Shown here piece by piece: positions 30,024 to 40,891 of a stretch of 64,000 bases of DNA. The notes beneath the pieces were generated by a model, which worked only from the letters and a program-made list of their open reading frames with translations, searched no databases and was not told the DNA's origin. The position numbers were made by a program, and so were the translations under genes. The DNA is taken from the NCBI GenBank assembly GCA_010093485.1, contig MU001509.1, forward strand, positions 366,256-430,255, given 5' to 3'. Source of the stretch: Karstenula rhodostoma CBS 690.94 (taxonomy: Eukaryota; Ascomycota; Dothideomycetes; Pleosporales; Didymosphaeriaceae). How positions within the stretch are numbered: position 1 is the first letter of the stretch; each line of letters begins with the position of its first letter.

Positions 30024-32537
30024 ATGAAGCGCCCGCACGCCGCGCAGAAACCGGCGCACCCCACGCACAAGCGGCAGAAGCTCGAAAAACCAGCTACACC
30101 TGCACCCGCACCCGCACCCGCGCCCGCCAAATCGTCTGCGCCGCGCCGCAAAATCCGCCTCGACGATCTGTCATGGAAAGCCGTGTCGATGCCGGACCGG
30201 CTGGAGGACTTCGAGGGGTTCTGCGGGCTGGATGAGATTGACGATGTGGAGGTAGTGAGGGACGGGGCGACGCTGAGTTTTGGGACGAGGAAGACGGCGG
30301 AGCAGATAGAGAAGGAGAAGGAGGAAGGGAGGAAGAGGGAGGCGGAGGAGACGAGGTATTTTGAGGAGATGAGGGATAGGCAGGGGGAGGTGGATCTGAA
30401 TGTGGATGTGGAGGGGGAGGCGGTGGAGAGCGAGTGGGAGGGGTTTAGCGATGGTGATGGGGAGGGGAAAGGGGATGCGCGTGGGGATGGGGGTGTGCAG
30501 GGGGAGGGTGGTGAAGTGGGAGAGGTACCTAAAGCGAAGAAGAAAAAGGAGAAGAAGAAAGAGGGTAAGGAGGCCAAATCTGTGGAGGACAAGGGCAAGA
30601 AGGATAAGGAACAACATGAGGATACCAAGCCCGTGAAGGAAGCCAAAGGCAAGGAGGCCAAAGGCAAGAAGGACAAGGAACAACATGAAAAGGACACCAA
30701 ACCTGCAAAAGAAGCTAAGGGCAAGAAGGACAAGGAACAACATGAGAGCAGCGAGCCACAGGCACAGGCAATAGGCAGTGGCGCCTTTGACATTCTGGCC
30801 GACAAATCGGAAGACGAAGACGAGGGCGACGTCGACGTTTCGGCGTGGGAAGACATCGGCCTATCCAAGGAAACGCTTGCCTCGCTGTCCAAGCTGAAGT
30901 TCTCCGAACCAACGACTATCCAGTCGTTGGCCATCCCAGAGGTCCTCGCGGGCCGCGATGTGATCGGAAAAGCTTCTACTGGCTCCGGAAAGACTCTCGC
31001 ATTCGGCATACCCATCCTGGAATCCTACCTCAAATCCCCACCCGCCGCGAAAAACCATGCTCCCATCGCACTGATCATCTCGCCTACGCGTGAGCTTGCG
31101 CACCAGCTTTCGGCGCATCTGACTGCTCTGTGCGCAGACGGTGACTTCAAAGCGCCGTCGATAGCGACTGTCACGGGTGGATTGGCCGTACAAAAGCAAC
31201 GCCGACAGCTGGAGAATGCAGATGTCATTGTCGGAACCCCTGGTCGCTTGTGGGAGGTTATCAGCAGCGGTCAAGGACTCCTGGCATCTATCAAGAGGAT
31301 CCGCTTCCTGGTTGTAGACGAGGCGGATCGGCTTCTAAGCCAAGGGTCCTACAAAGAACTCGGTGAAATTCTCAAGATTCTGGATCGCGACGACAATGCA
31401 GGAGAGGGTGCCGCGCCCACTCCCGCTGCAGAGATCCAGCGTCAAACTCTCGTCTTCTCCGCCACGTTCCACAAGGGCCTGCAGCAGAAGCTCGCAGGCA
31501 AAGGCCCCAAAGGCGGCGGCGACTTGATGAACAAGCAAGAATCCATGGAGTACCTCCTCAAAAAGCTCAACTTCAGGGAAGAGAAACCCAAGTTCATCGA
31601 CGCAAACCCCACCTCGCAGATGGCCACCGGCCTCAAAGAAGGCCTCATCGAATGCGCCGGCACAGAAAAGGACCTCTTCCTCTACTCACTCCTCCTCTAC
31701 CACCCGAAGAAGCGCGCCCTCATCTTCACAAACTCCGTCTCCGCCGTCCGCCGCATTACGCCCTTCCTCCAGAACCTCGACCTCCCTGCGCTCCCCCTCC
31801 ACTCCGGCATGATCCAGAAAGCGCGCCTCCGCTCCATCGAGCGCTTCACGCAGCGCCCGGGCTCCATCCTCGTCGCCACCGACGTCGCCGCCCGCGGTCT
31901 CGACATCCCCGGCGTCGAGCTCATCGTCCACTACCACCTCCCCCGCGCCGCCGACACGTACGTCCACCGCTCAGGCCGCACAGCGCGCGGGTCAGCCTCC
32001 GGCGCCAGCATCCTCATCTGCGCGCCCGAGGAAGTCGCCGGCGTGCGGCGCCTCGTCGCCAAGGTGCACGCACGCAACGAAGCCGCGCCCGGCAAGAAGA
32101 AATCCGCCTACTTCATCCGCACGCTCGACATCGACCGGCGCATCGTAGCGCGGCTAAAGCCGCGTGCCGTGCTGTCCAAGCGCATCGCCGACACGACCAT
32201 CGCCAAGGAGAAGAAGCACTCCGAGGACGACTGGATGCGCACGGCGGCCGAGGAGCTGGGCGTCGACTACGACAGCGAGAGCTTCGAGAAGGAGGCCAAG
32301 GGCCGCAAGGGCCGGGGTGCGGGCCGCAAGAAGAAGGAGAAGGAGGCGAGTCAGTTGACCAAGGGGGAGATGGGGGCGTTGCGGGCGGAGCTGAAGGGGT
32401 TGTTGGCGCAGCGGGTGAATGTCGGGGTTAGTGAGAGGTATTTGACGAGTGGGGGCATTGACGTGGAGGCGTTGATGAGGGGGGAGGGCAATCTGGAGTT
32501 CTTGGGGGATGCGGGTGCATTGGGGTTCGAGGACTGA
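30024..32537 (+). CDS. MAK5: DEAD-box ATP-dependent RNA helicase Mak5
   Basis: Single exon, 837 residues. The N-terminus has the Mak5 block DDLSWKAVSMPDRLEDFEGF, then a charged linker with three imperfect copies of a KGKKDKEQHE-containing unit. Helicase motifs in order: Q motif SEPTTIQSLAIPEVL, Walker A ASTGSGKT, TPGRLWEVIS, DEAD in LVVDEADRLL, SAT in VFSATFH, VATDVAARGLDIPGVE, and HRSGRTARG. Yeast Mak5 is a nucleolar helicase needed for 60S ribosome assembly. The C-terminus is Lys-rich then acidic. It shares its promoter region with TRM7. Confidence 0.96.
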   Translation: MKRPHAAQKPAHPTHKRQKLEKPATPAPAPAPAPAKSSAPRRKIRLDDLSWKAVSMPDRLEDFEGFCGLDEIDDVEVVRDGATLSFGTRKTAEQIEKEKEEGRKREAEETRYFEEMRDRQGEVDLNVDVEGEAVESEWEGFSDGDGEGKGDARGDGGVQGEGGEVGEVPKAKKKKEKKKEGKEAKSVEDKGKKDKEQHEDTKPVKEAKGKEAKGKKDKEQHEKDTKPAKEAKGKKDKEQHESSEPQAQAIGSGAFDILADKSEDEDEGDVDVSAWEDIGLSKETLASLSKLKFSEPTTIQSLAIPEVLAGRDVIGKASTGSGKTLAFGIPILESYLKSPPAAKNHAPIALIISPTRELAHQLSAHLTALCADGDFKAPSIATVTGGLAVQKQRRQLENADVIVGTPGRLWEVISSGQGLLASIKRIRFLVVDEADRLLSQGSYKELGEILKILDRDDNAGEGAAPTPAAEIQRQTLVFSATFHKGLQQKLAGKGPKGGGDLMNKQESMEYLLKKLNFREEKPKFIDANPTSQMATGLKEGLIECAGTEKDLFLYSLLLYHPKKRALIFTNSVSAVRRITPFLQNLDLPALPLHSGMIQKARLRSIERFTQRPGSILVATDVAARGLDIPGVELIVHYHLPRAADTYVHRSGRTARGSASGASILICAPEEVAGVRRLVAKVHARNEAAPGKKKSAYFIRTLDIDRRIVARLKPRAVLSKRIADTTIAKEKKHSEDDWMRTAAEELGVDYDSESFEKEAKGRKGRGAGRKKKEKEASQLTKGEMGALRAELKGLLAQRVNVGVSERYLTSGGIDVEALMRGEGNLEFLGDAGALGFED

Positions 32538-32816
32538 GAGGTAGATGTGGGATAGCCGTGTATAGAATCGTGTGTGGTTATAGGCAGGTCTGCTGCGGTG
32601 TGACATGCAGATGTGCTTCCCCTTGCACAATCTGATACGTCCTCGCGGATATACAACTTCACCGCACAAATAGCACATGGCCCTGCTGCCACCGTAGCCT
32701 TGGCGCACATGCTCAAGAGATGCCAGACGTGGCAGACGCTCCTGTTACCGCTACGAAGTACACACCATCTACCTCCCATCCCACCCCAGCTAGAGAAAAG
32801 CCCAACCAAACACCAT

Positions 32817-32857
<41 letters not shown>

Positions 32858-33809
32858 CCAACTTCGCAAAGCACAACGACGACGCTCCCTAGTAGTGTGT
32901 AGAGAGCTGCACATTGTGTCTATAGGATGTTCGTCTGCGACACTTGGTGTATTCTTCCTGCGCGGTTTGTCTGTTCTAACAATCGATAGTTCTACGCCCG
33001 ACTATATTGGCTGTTTTACGTTGTTATTGAAAGCGGGGGTTGGGTATCTTTGTGGTTTGGCACCCTACAGAGTCCCTGTACTGCGTTTTGCTGCGGCTTG
33101 CAGAAGCTCGCGAAGAGGCATTAAAAGCGGGGGTGTTGGGATATGCTTTGGTTGGGAAGGGGGATGTGGATGGTGTGTCGTCGATGGATGCGTATGGAGA
33201 GTTAGTCATGGCGGGGGTGGTTGAAAAGCGTTTTTGGGGTCGGGGGCAAGAGCGAGGCTTTTGAGTAGGGGCTTTTGTTTGCATCCAGTGCCCGGGATGG
33301 ATTTAGGAGGCAAGTGTATACAGGGAATGGTTTGTGGCCATTGGGTGCTTGTGTGGATATAATATGTGGTAGTATTGAGCGAGCAGAAAGCGCAGTGCTT
33401 ATCAAAGTACTTTTGACTATTTCTATTATATTAGAAAGGTTGTATTTGGACATCCCACCAGTGCGGTGCGGTGAAAAGTTGATATTACTTTTGCGTCAGG
33501 GGATCGAAGAATGACATGAGATTTTATTACTTTCATGATGTCTTTAAATCATTCCAAATATTCAGTTCTAGTCATGCGATACCACACCTACCTTGATCCA
33601 GTGTCGAAGGCGCGCCCGCGCAAGGGGAAGTGAATGTCAACGGCACGTGTCCTCAGCCATCATCTTTCACTCTGCGTAAGGACCCCAAAGCATACGCCCG
33701 ACCACCAGTTGGCGCTCTCTCTCTCCATATAGCACCACGCCCAGCTCCCCTCTGTCCATCTCACCACTTGCTCAGGCATTGCGGCTCAACATCTGGATCG
33801 CATACGAAC
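32538..33809. other. intergenic with 36-bp poly-C tract
   Basis: No gene supported in 1.3 kb. Contains the homopolymer at 32818-32853. Remaining DNA is unremarkable; GC-poor near 33.3-33.6 kb. Confidence 0.55.
32818..32853. repeat. poly-C homopolymer, 36 bp
   Basis: An uninterrupted run of 36 Cs (G36 on the minus strand) about 280 bp downstream of MAK5. It could form G-quadruplex or i-motif structures, and its exact length is likely uncertain in any assembly. Confidence 0.9.
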
Positions 33810-36027
33810 ATGAGCAGCCCCGTCCCGGCTTTCTTGCCTTGGGCTACCGCCCCGGCATTTGTCCCCGTCGCTACGGCTATGCCTGTACCCCTCGCTAAGG
33901 CTGTCCCCGTGGAGTATCCGTCTGTCTATCTTCCCGACTACGCCGTCACGGTTACCTGTCCGTCCTGGATCTGCAACCCAATCGGCGCGACACCCGACAA
34001 AACCACGTCCACCCCCGCAGACTCTTCTGCCAACCTGTTCAGTGACGCTCTCAATTCTATCAACGAGATCGTCTTCAGAAAGGAGTCCGATATCGTCATC
34101 GAGAAGCCCACGCCAACGCTCAAGCCGGCGACCTTGACAGTGTCCGCCCCTGATGCCTACACCCACTACCTCTTTGTGCCAGACAGCTACCCCTTGTGGT
34201 TTCCCTGGGTTGAGGGCCCGGTTTTGAAGTGGGGAGTCATCTATCCCGTCTTAAAGATCGGCAACAAAGCATGGTGGGCGTTGGAGGTCTCCGGCATCTT
34301 CGACCTCACCTTCAAGTACTGTCCTAGTACTCACGAGATTGTACCTTACATCTGGCACAAGGGCTTGCCCTTCCTCTCCGATTTCTGGAAGCTCCTTGTG
34401 CGGCTCATCGGGTTCGCGCTCTTGTACGTCCTCAAGGCTTGCGTGGATATTGCCGTTGGCGTGGCTATATCGTTAAAGAAGGATGTCGTTCCTTGGGTCC
34501 TTGAGCGTGTTGCTCATTACATTGAATAGTAAGTCCCCCTAGCTAAGCATGAATCGAACGAGTGCATATGAACTGACGTCTTCTAGTGTTATTTCTCTCA
34601 TGATTGCTCTGACATTCCGCGACTATGTCCAGATTTTGACGGTAATCGACCTCTTCCTCCTGAGGAAACACTTTATGGCGAATGATTCCATGACAGGCCG
34701 GACTATGGCTTACTTCCAGCACCATTTGATGGGCTTGCGCGGTGCCTTTTCCGCACATAGGCGCCAAGTCGTGGCGCAGCGTGCAGCACTTGTTGCCCGT
34801 ATCGGAATCCACACCCGTTATATGGCCATGCTGCGGCGAGACACTAACGATCTGGCTAACGCCTTCTTCGCCGTCAAGAATCAAGTCAACGAGGACCTTG
34901 AGGTGCTTGATAAGCGGTCCGATCTCCACCGCAAGGACATTCTCACGCTGCAGCGAAACACTGAAACCCGCTTCAAAGCAGTTGAGGAACGATTGGACAA
35001 TGTGGAGACTGCTGTTGAAGGCCATGATGCAGATATCCGCGTCATGCGTGGCAACATTGAGGACCTCAAGGATCGCGTCAAGAAGCAGCGTAAGGAAACT
35101 ATAGCATGCTTCCGCGTTGTCGAGGCCGTTCTTGAAGCCGCCGATGCCGATATCCGCGTCATTCATAACGACATCACCGACGACAAGGAGCAGATCAGCA
35201 AATCTCAGCAGCACATTGACAACGTCGAGTCTCTAGTTGAAGACGCCGCGAAACTGATCGAGCAGCAGCTTGGCGCTGTCAACCAGAATATCCGCAACAT
35301 CGACCAAACGGTCGCCGACGTCTTGAAAACGGTCACCAAAGCCCAGAAGCAAGTTACGGGCGTCAAAGACAAGATTCGCCCGATTGAAGAGTCACTCGAT
35401 TCATTCAGGGAGTGGTGTATCGGTGCCAACAACAAGTTTGAAACGATCTCTAGCACCACAGCCGTCATCAAGACCGCGATTGCTGCAGTGAGGAGCACAG
35501 CTACGCTGCTCAAAGACCACCTCATCCAGCTCTTCGACAAGGTTCTTCCCCAGTTCTCCCAAGATGTCATGCACGCCTATGCCCATCTCGACACACAGCC
35601 AGGCAGCCCGATCGAGATTGAAGTTGTTCTCAACGAGCGACTGCAAAACACGCTTGTTCGCATGATCAGTGAGAAGCTCACCTCGGAGGTGACACAGTCT
35701 GGCGCCGTCGAGGAACAGATCACTGCGCTTCGGAAGCAATTGGCTGATCTCCAGAAGCTCCTTGCACAGAAATCAGAGGAGGCCGGCGCCGTCCAACAAC
35801 AACTCACCGCGCTACAGGAGCAAATCACTAGTCTCATGATGTTTGGCCGCATCGGCGCAGATGTACACAACTCGCTTGCAGAAGCGCACAACGCTCTCGA
35901 AGATCGCGTGCAGAGCCTGGTGCGAGAGACAAGTACCGCTACTGTTCAGGATCTGGAGCAGGACGAGGACCTGGAGCCGGCACCGCTTAGAATCAAGAAG
36001 AAGCCCCCGGTCGACGACTCCTTCTAG
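33810..36027 (+). CDS. unknown membrane-anchored long coiled-coil protein
   Basis: Two exons (33810-34528, 34587-36027) give 719 residues. The first ~120 residues are Pro/Val/Ala-rich. Two hydrophobic stretches follow, about 190-222 (LLVRLIGFALLYVLKACVDIAVGVAISL) and 240-265 (VISLMIALTFRDYVQILTVIDLFLL), split by the intron. From about 300 to 660 the protein is mostly heptad-rich helix, including two related units around DADIRVM and DADIRVI, an ERLQNTLVRM stretch, and Gln/Leu-rich QQQLTALQEQITSL. The end is acidic then basic (RIKKKPPVDDSF). No known family is recognised; a membrane-tethered rod or spacer role is only inferred. The 58-nt intron was accepted because it fuses both halves in frame through a hydrophobic segment. 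Confidence 0.78.
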
Positions 36028-36078
36028 GTTAAGGCTGCCATCGATGCCATGACAGGACCCACGACGGAACGATAGCCA

Positions 36079-36314
36079 CGAGATAACAGGAGACTCGTGG
36101 CAACGACCCGCCGCAAAGTCAACGCACCCCCTACACAGCAAAATGCCAGCCTCGAACGCTATATGAGATAACAGGAGACTCATGGTTCAACATACATCCC
36201 CCGAAAATATGCCCACCTGTGAGATAACAGAAGACTCATGGCGCAACGTTTATCCCGCGAGAAGATACCCACCACGGAAAGACGCCCACTCACGAGATAA
36301 CAGGAGACTCATGG
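36079..36314 (+). repeat. four copies of a 22-bp direct repeat with unequal spacers
   Basis: Copies at 36079-36100, 36164-36185, 36220-36241 and 36293-36314, consensus (C/T)GAGATAACAGGAGACTC + ATGG. Copy 1 differs by one base near the end, copy 3 by one in the middle. Spacers are 63, 34 and 51 bp and are unrelated in sequence. The array starts about 50 bp after the coiled-coil gene stop. Confidence 0.88.
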
Positions 36315-36942
36315 CACACCACCCCTCCCCTCCCCTTCCACTCCCCTTGGACTCTGGGCTATAATCTTATGGAATCAGAGCTAAGCCACAACCTCCCCAC
36401 ACCGAACTAGGGGTGCGTGTGAGAGCGCGATTCGGAGGGATGATTGGGGGTTGTTTGTGGCGGGGTTCGAGCTCATGGCGAAGGCGGGCATATGTTTGCC
36501 GGGCGTCCCTCGTTCGGGACTATTCGTGGGTTGGGGTTGAGGGGCTTGTGGTGGGCAAGGACGTTGTGGCTAAGGGCGAGTTCTTAGTGGGAGATAAGAA
36601 CTTCATGGCAAGCAGACTGGGTCTTCGGTTCTACACAACAGCGTTGGTTCTGCACGGGAATGCAAGGTGGTATGGGTCTGGTACGGTACATGATAATGAT
36701 TTGGGTTATGTCGGGTCACGGTTTGGGTTTTCGGGCATTGTATACCCCTGGTCTAGCATCTCGGTTTATAATGACGATAACAATGATAACGTGGTATTGA
36801 AAATGTACAGCGTACATAACAGATAAACCTACTGGCGAGTAATCAATGCACATGCATTCCGTCACCCACGCTTTTTTCCTGTGATGCATCGAGTCGAACA
36901 TACTTCTTAGAACCCTTCCAAGCTATCACCCCTCATCCTCAT
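36315..36942. other. intergenic, no gene recognised
   Basis: Between the 22-bp repeat array and the aspartic protease stop. No supported gene. Confidence 0.5.
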
Positions 36943-38869
36943 CTAATACACCTCCCTCCCTGCAATCCTCACCACATTCCCTCCCAAATCAAAAACAACA
37001 AGCACATTCTTCAACCACGCGTCCCCCAGCACCGCGTCTCCATCCTCCACCCGCTGCACCGCCAGTGAGCACCGTCCCCGCCCTTCCGAACTCAACATGT
37101 CCTCCGGATTGACGAAGAACGTCTGGCCCCCGATCACAACCCCGAAGCGCGGCTGCAAAGCCGTACATGATGTGATATACGTGTTGGATGCGGGTATGTA
37201 GCGCGCCGGCGGGGAGAACAGCGAGGCGATATAGTCGGCGGTGGTGTCGGGGAGGTAGAGGAGGGTAGAGCCCGAGTCGAGGATCATGGACAGTGGGCTG
37301 GAGGGTTTGTTTTGTCTGTGTGCTTTTTTATTTGACGTTGAACTCGTGTTTGCAAAGGGCGGGGTTTCGGGGAATTTTCCGGTCGAGGAGGAAGGGGGCG
37401 TAATGGAGAAGTCGTCGACGGGGATGGTGTAGAAGGCGTAGGTGCTTGAGTAGACGGGCGTGATGGGGACGCTGACGAAGGGCGTGGTGTAGGGGACGTC
37501 TGGGATGCCGCCGATGGCGAGGAGGCCGCCTGCGGTGGGGGACTGGTTGGTTGGGCGGGAGAGCGCGAGGGAGAAGATGGGCGGGATCTGGTGGGTTTCG
37601 AAGCTTTTTAGTTGTCAGCCAGCCCTCGTCCGAGCTCCAGAGGAGAAATTAGGGTTGAGGGAAAAGAGACAGGACTTACAGCGAACCAACTACAGTCGTA
37701 TAGTTCAGGTCATGGTAGTTGGAAGCAAGCGTCGGGAACGCCAGCCCCATCAACCCACTGCTTCGGCCGTCTCCCATCCACCAACCCTTCTCCACAACCC
37801 CAATCGTCTGCCGGACCGTCAGCCCACCCTTCCCCCCGCCAACGTCGTCAACGCGCAGCTCTTCAGTGCCCATCTCCCCCATCAAATATTCCCCATCGCT
37901 GTACTTGACGCCAAACGCGCGGCCGGGAATTGGATCATAAGTTGTGCTGTCCACCACATCATATAGTTCTCCGAATCCGCAGCGTTTCTGAGGTAGACGT
38001 GCATGGGAGAGACGGCTTGTGCACTTGAAGTTTGAAGCGGCGATCCATGTGTCTGAAGATCCGGTGTCGATAATGAGGGTGTATGGGTGACCGGCGAGCG
38101 TGATGTTAGTCATGTAGACACGGCCGCCGATGGTATCGACATGTTGTTCGATAGACGCTTTTGGGACTGTATCCAGAGAAGACGAATCGGTGGAGGGAGC
38201 AACCCCGGTGAGGATGTCGGTTGGTTGCTCAGCATTAGCATTCGGAGTCGAGGGTGGAGGTGGGAGGTCTGCAGGAAGCGACGACACAACTATTGGAGAT
38301 GATACCTCCACAGGTGCCAGACCAACAGGAGATTCCAAAGCCGCAGGAGATTCCAAAGCCGCAGGAGATGCCAAACCTACAGTAGATGATATCTCCACAG
38401 GAGGTGTCAACCCCACAGGAGATGCCAACCCCACAGGAGATGCCAAATCCCCAGGAGACGTCAAATCCCCAGGAGCCAACACCCCCACGAGTGGCTCTAC
38501 GGGAGCAGCCTCTGAACCCACAACGGATCCCACACCCACACCATCCTCAGCCATCTCACCCCCCACAACCACCGGCACCAACCCCGGCCCAAATACCGGC
38601 GCCACGAGGTCCGCAACCGGGAAATTCTGACGACGCGCATTACGCCGACGCCGCCTATGAAGATGCCTCGACGACGGCGCGACAGGATGCGGGTGCGGTA
38701 CCGCGACGAGCGAGAGCACGTGGTTCGTTACTTTCTCCGTCAGTTTATGATGCAGGGGGCGAGAAGAGCACATAGGCCAACCTTGGATGCCTGCCGGCGC
38801 GCGGTGGACCAGCGCTGCTGCGAGCGGGGAGAGGGGGAGGATACATCCCAGGTACAGAGGGAGACGCAT
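36943..38869 (-). CDS. secreted pepsin-like aspartic protease with repetitive stalk
   Basis: Two exons (38869-37680, 37603-36943) give 616 residues. Signal peptide about 1-20 (MRLPLYLGCILPLSPLAAA), a basic pro-region with a poly-Arg stretch that could be a processing site, and a 6-residue repeat zone at about 131-186 built on (G/A)LxSP-type units, encoded by an 18-bp minisatellite. The A1 domain follows: first active site LIIDTGSSDTW (Asp268) and second MILDSGSTLLYLP, with the flap-side YSDGEYLMGEMGTEEL region. No clear GPI signal at the C-terminus, so secretion or wall retention is inferred. Position of the repeats between pro-region and catalytic domain is unusual. Confidence 0.9.
38328..38471 (-). 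repeat. 18-bp coding minisatellite, eight units
   Basis: Units begin on the plus strand at 38328, 38346, 38364, 38382, 38400, 38418, 38436 and 38454, consensus GGAGATGCCAA(A/C)(C/T)CC(A/C)CA. They keep the protease frame and encode a hexapeptide repeat. Confidence 0.88.
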
Positions 38870-39680
38870 GTTGGATGTACGAAGAACGGAGGTGAGAAGC
38901 ATGCACGGGGGAGGAGTGAGGTTCAATGTGGAATGCGCAGATGCGATGGATTCAGACTACTTATACCCCTTGCTTGGGGTGTGCAGAGTGCCGGTGCTGC
39001 ACAGCAGCCGCAGACCAGGCCATGCATGAAACGGACTATCGTGGTGACTTCACGGTGTGTGTGCGCCGAGCAAGGCCGAGGCGGCATGGCATGTTGTTTC
39101 TGCTTCGTGTTCTCTGGGGAACTGCGGTGACGTGCATTGCCACGCTACATTCCAATGGGCGGTAGTACAGCATTCACGAACGAGCTCGAGGGGATATCGT
39201 GGTGTCACCAGATCTAGACATGTGCTGCTCGTTGTGGTAGGGTACTCCGCAAGAGGGCATGCGAGACGTCTCACTGTTCGAGGGCAGCCACTCCCTCACT
39301 CTCCTGGATATATTGCCGAGGAGCGGTCACGTCGGTGCAACTAGCACGGTGGCATCACGAGATTAGCCCAATCCCAAGTACATACCTGAGAAGTACAAGA
39401 GAGATGTCAGAATCCAACTGCCGCGTAACGCGCTCTTGGCGCACATCCCTTGAGCTGCGTTAGAAGTGATCAATTGTATTGTAGGTGAAGGCATACATGG
39501 CTTGATCGAACTAGAGCAAGCATGGTGTCCGAGTCCAACGACTGGCGACACACTATACGCTTGGTGACGGTGCCCATGAAACGAGAAAGGGATATCGCGC
39601 CTAAGCTGCTCTCACAGTACTGAAGTAAGCCAATCCCGGAAGATTATTCGTCACACACCTTGAACGCCGGACCCAGTGGA
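38870..39680. other. intergenic, no gene recognised
   Basis: 811 bp of upstream protease DNA and 3' flank of LUC7. No supported gene or RNA. Confidence 0.5.
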
Positions 39681-40671
39681 TTACCATCCGCCTCCTCTTC
39701 TGCCACGCCCTCCGCGTCGCCCGCCTCGGCCGCCGCCGTACCCGCCGCCACCGCCACCGCCACCGAAGCCTCCCCCCCAGTTGCCTCCACCAAAGCCGTT
39801 CCTATCGTCGCCGGGTGAGGCATAAGAGTCCCGCGCAGGAGGAGCACGGCCCTTGACCACCTTGGCGAGGGCGTCGTACGACTTGCGCATCTGGGCGTAT
39901 CCGAGGTGCATCTTGCCGTAGAAGTGGTCTGCCAGTCGTCGATCGTTGTCGAGCCTGCTGAGGTAGGCGCCGCACACATCACACACTTGGAGCTTCTGGT
40001 GGCCCGACGGGCCACCCGTCTCGGTCAGGTTCCGCAGCATCTTTTCCGTCTCTTCCTTCTCGGTCTTCTTGACGCGCATCTTGTAGAACTCGTTGACGGC
40101 CAGGTTGACCATGCCCTCCTCGCCCATGATCTGGACCTCGAGCATGCCGGCCTCGATCGACTTGTTGAATTCCTTGATGGTGTTGAGCTGGGCGTGTTAG
40201 CTGATGCAGTATCTGGCAACGTCGCCGGGTGTGCTCACGTATTGGTTCGAGAGGCGGATCTCCTCGGTCGTCTTCTCCAGCCGGCCTTGGGCCTCCTTGA
40301 TGCGGCCATCGCACTGTCTGACGTATTTCTGCATATCCATGTAGTACTCGTAGTCAAAGTTCCAAGTGCGCTTCTGCTGTTCCGAGGCCTCTTGGTACTC
40401 GGTCTTGAGGGCTTCGTTGTGGACTTTGGGGCAGGGCCCGAAGTCTTGCTTGGTATTGGTGAAGAGGTCGTGGGGGCAGTTGCCGACGAGGTATGACTTG
40501 CAGACCTTGGGGTCAGTGATGTCGAGCTTGGGCGCCTGCTGGTCGAAGCCAGTCATGGCTCCCGCGCCCATGAGCTGCTCTGCGGCGGGTTAGCTGTGGT
40601 CGCAGGCGCAGGCGGGAGGCGGGAGACGGTAGGGCGGACGTACCTAGCAGCCTTCGCTGCTCGGCGGCCAT
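39681..40671 (-). CDS. LUC7: U1 snRNP-associated splicing protein Luc7
   Basis: Three exons (40671-40644, 40579-40239, 40187-39681) give 291 residues. It starts MAAEQRRLLEQLMG, the family start, with the splice falling inside it. Two zinc-finger regions follow: VCKSYLVGNCPHDLF...DFGPCPKVHNEAL and KLQVCDVCGAYLSRLDNDRRLADHFYGKMHLGY. Between them is a long charged helix. The C-terminus is a Gly-rich RGG-like tail. Luc7 binds the U1 snRNP and stabilises U1 pairing with 5' splice sites. Introns of 64 and 51 nt end in typical CTAAC and AG signals. Head-to-head with PIG-T. Confidence 0.95.
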
Positions 40672-40891
40672 GCTGACGGTGCAGATGTGTATGCGCGCAC
40701 GGGTCAAGGAGCGTGGTGAGGTTGAACAGCTGTGAGGACATGGAGAGCTTTCGCGACAGAGAAACAGCGACCCCCGTGACGAGGCGCCAAGCCGCAGCCA
40801 GCCAATCACGCGCGCGCCTCCTTCACCACCGCCGCCCGCATTCCCATCCCCACGGCCCGCGTGCAGTGCTTCCCCCGGGTGCGATGCTGCA
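40672..40891. promoter_or_regulatory. 220-bp divergent promoter between LUC7 and PIG-T
   Basis: Start codons of the two genes are only 220 bp apart on opposite strands, so their core promoters must share or overlap. Confidence 0.65.

Noticed and set aside
29903..31015. 370-residue minus-strand frame over the MAK5 start
   Set aside because: Low-complexity Ser/Leu/Pro translation of the Lys/Glu-rich MAK5 N-terminus read backwards.
32613..33224. Open frame with a poly-Pro stretch
   Set aside because: The Pro run comes from the poly-C homopolymer; flanking sequence has no protein character.
36079..36314. CRISPR-like array (repeats with unique spacers)
   Set aside because: Only four 22-bp repeats with uneven spacers in a clearly eukaryotic, intron-bearing genome and no cas genes. 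Reported as direct repeats.
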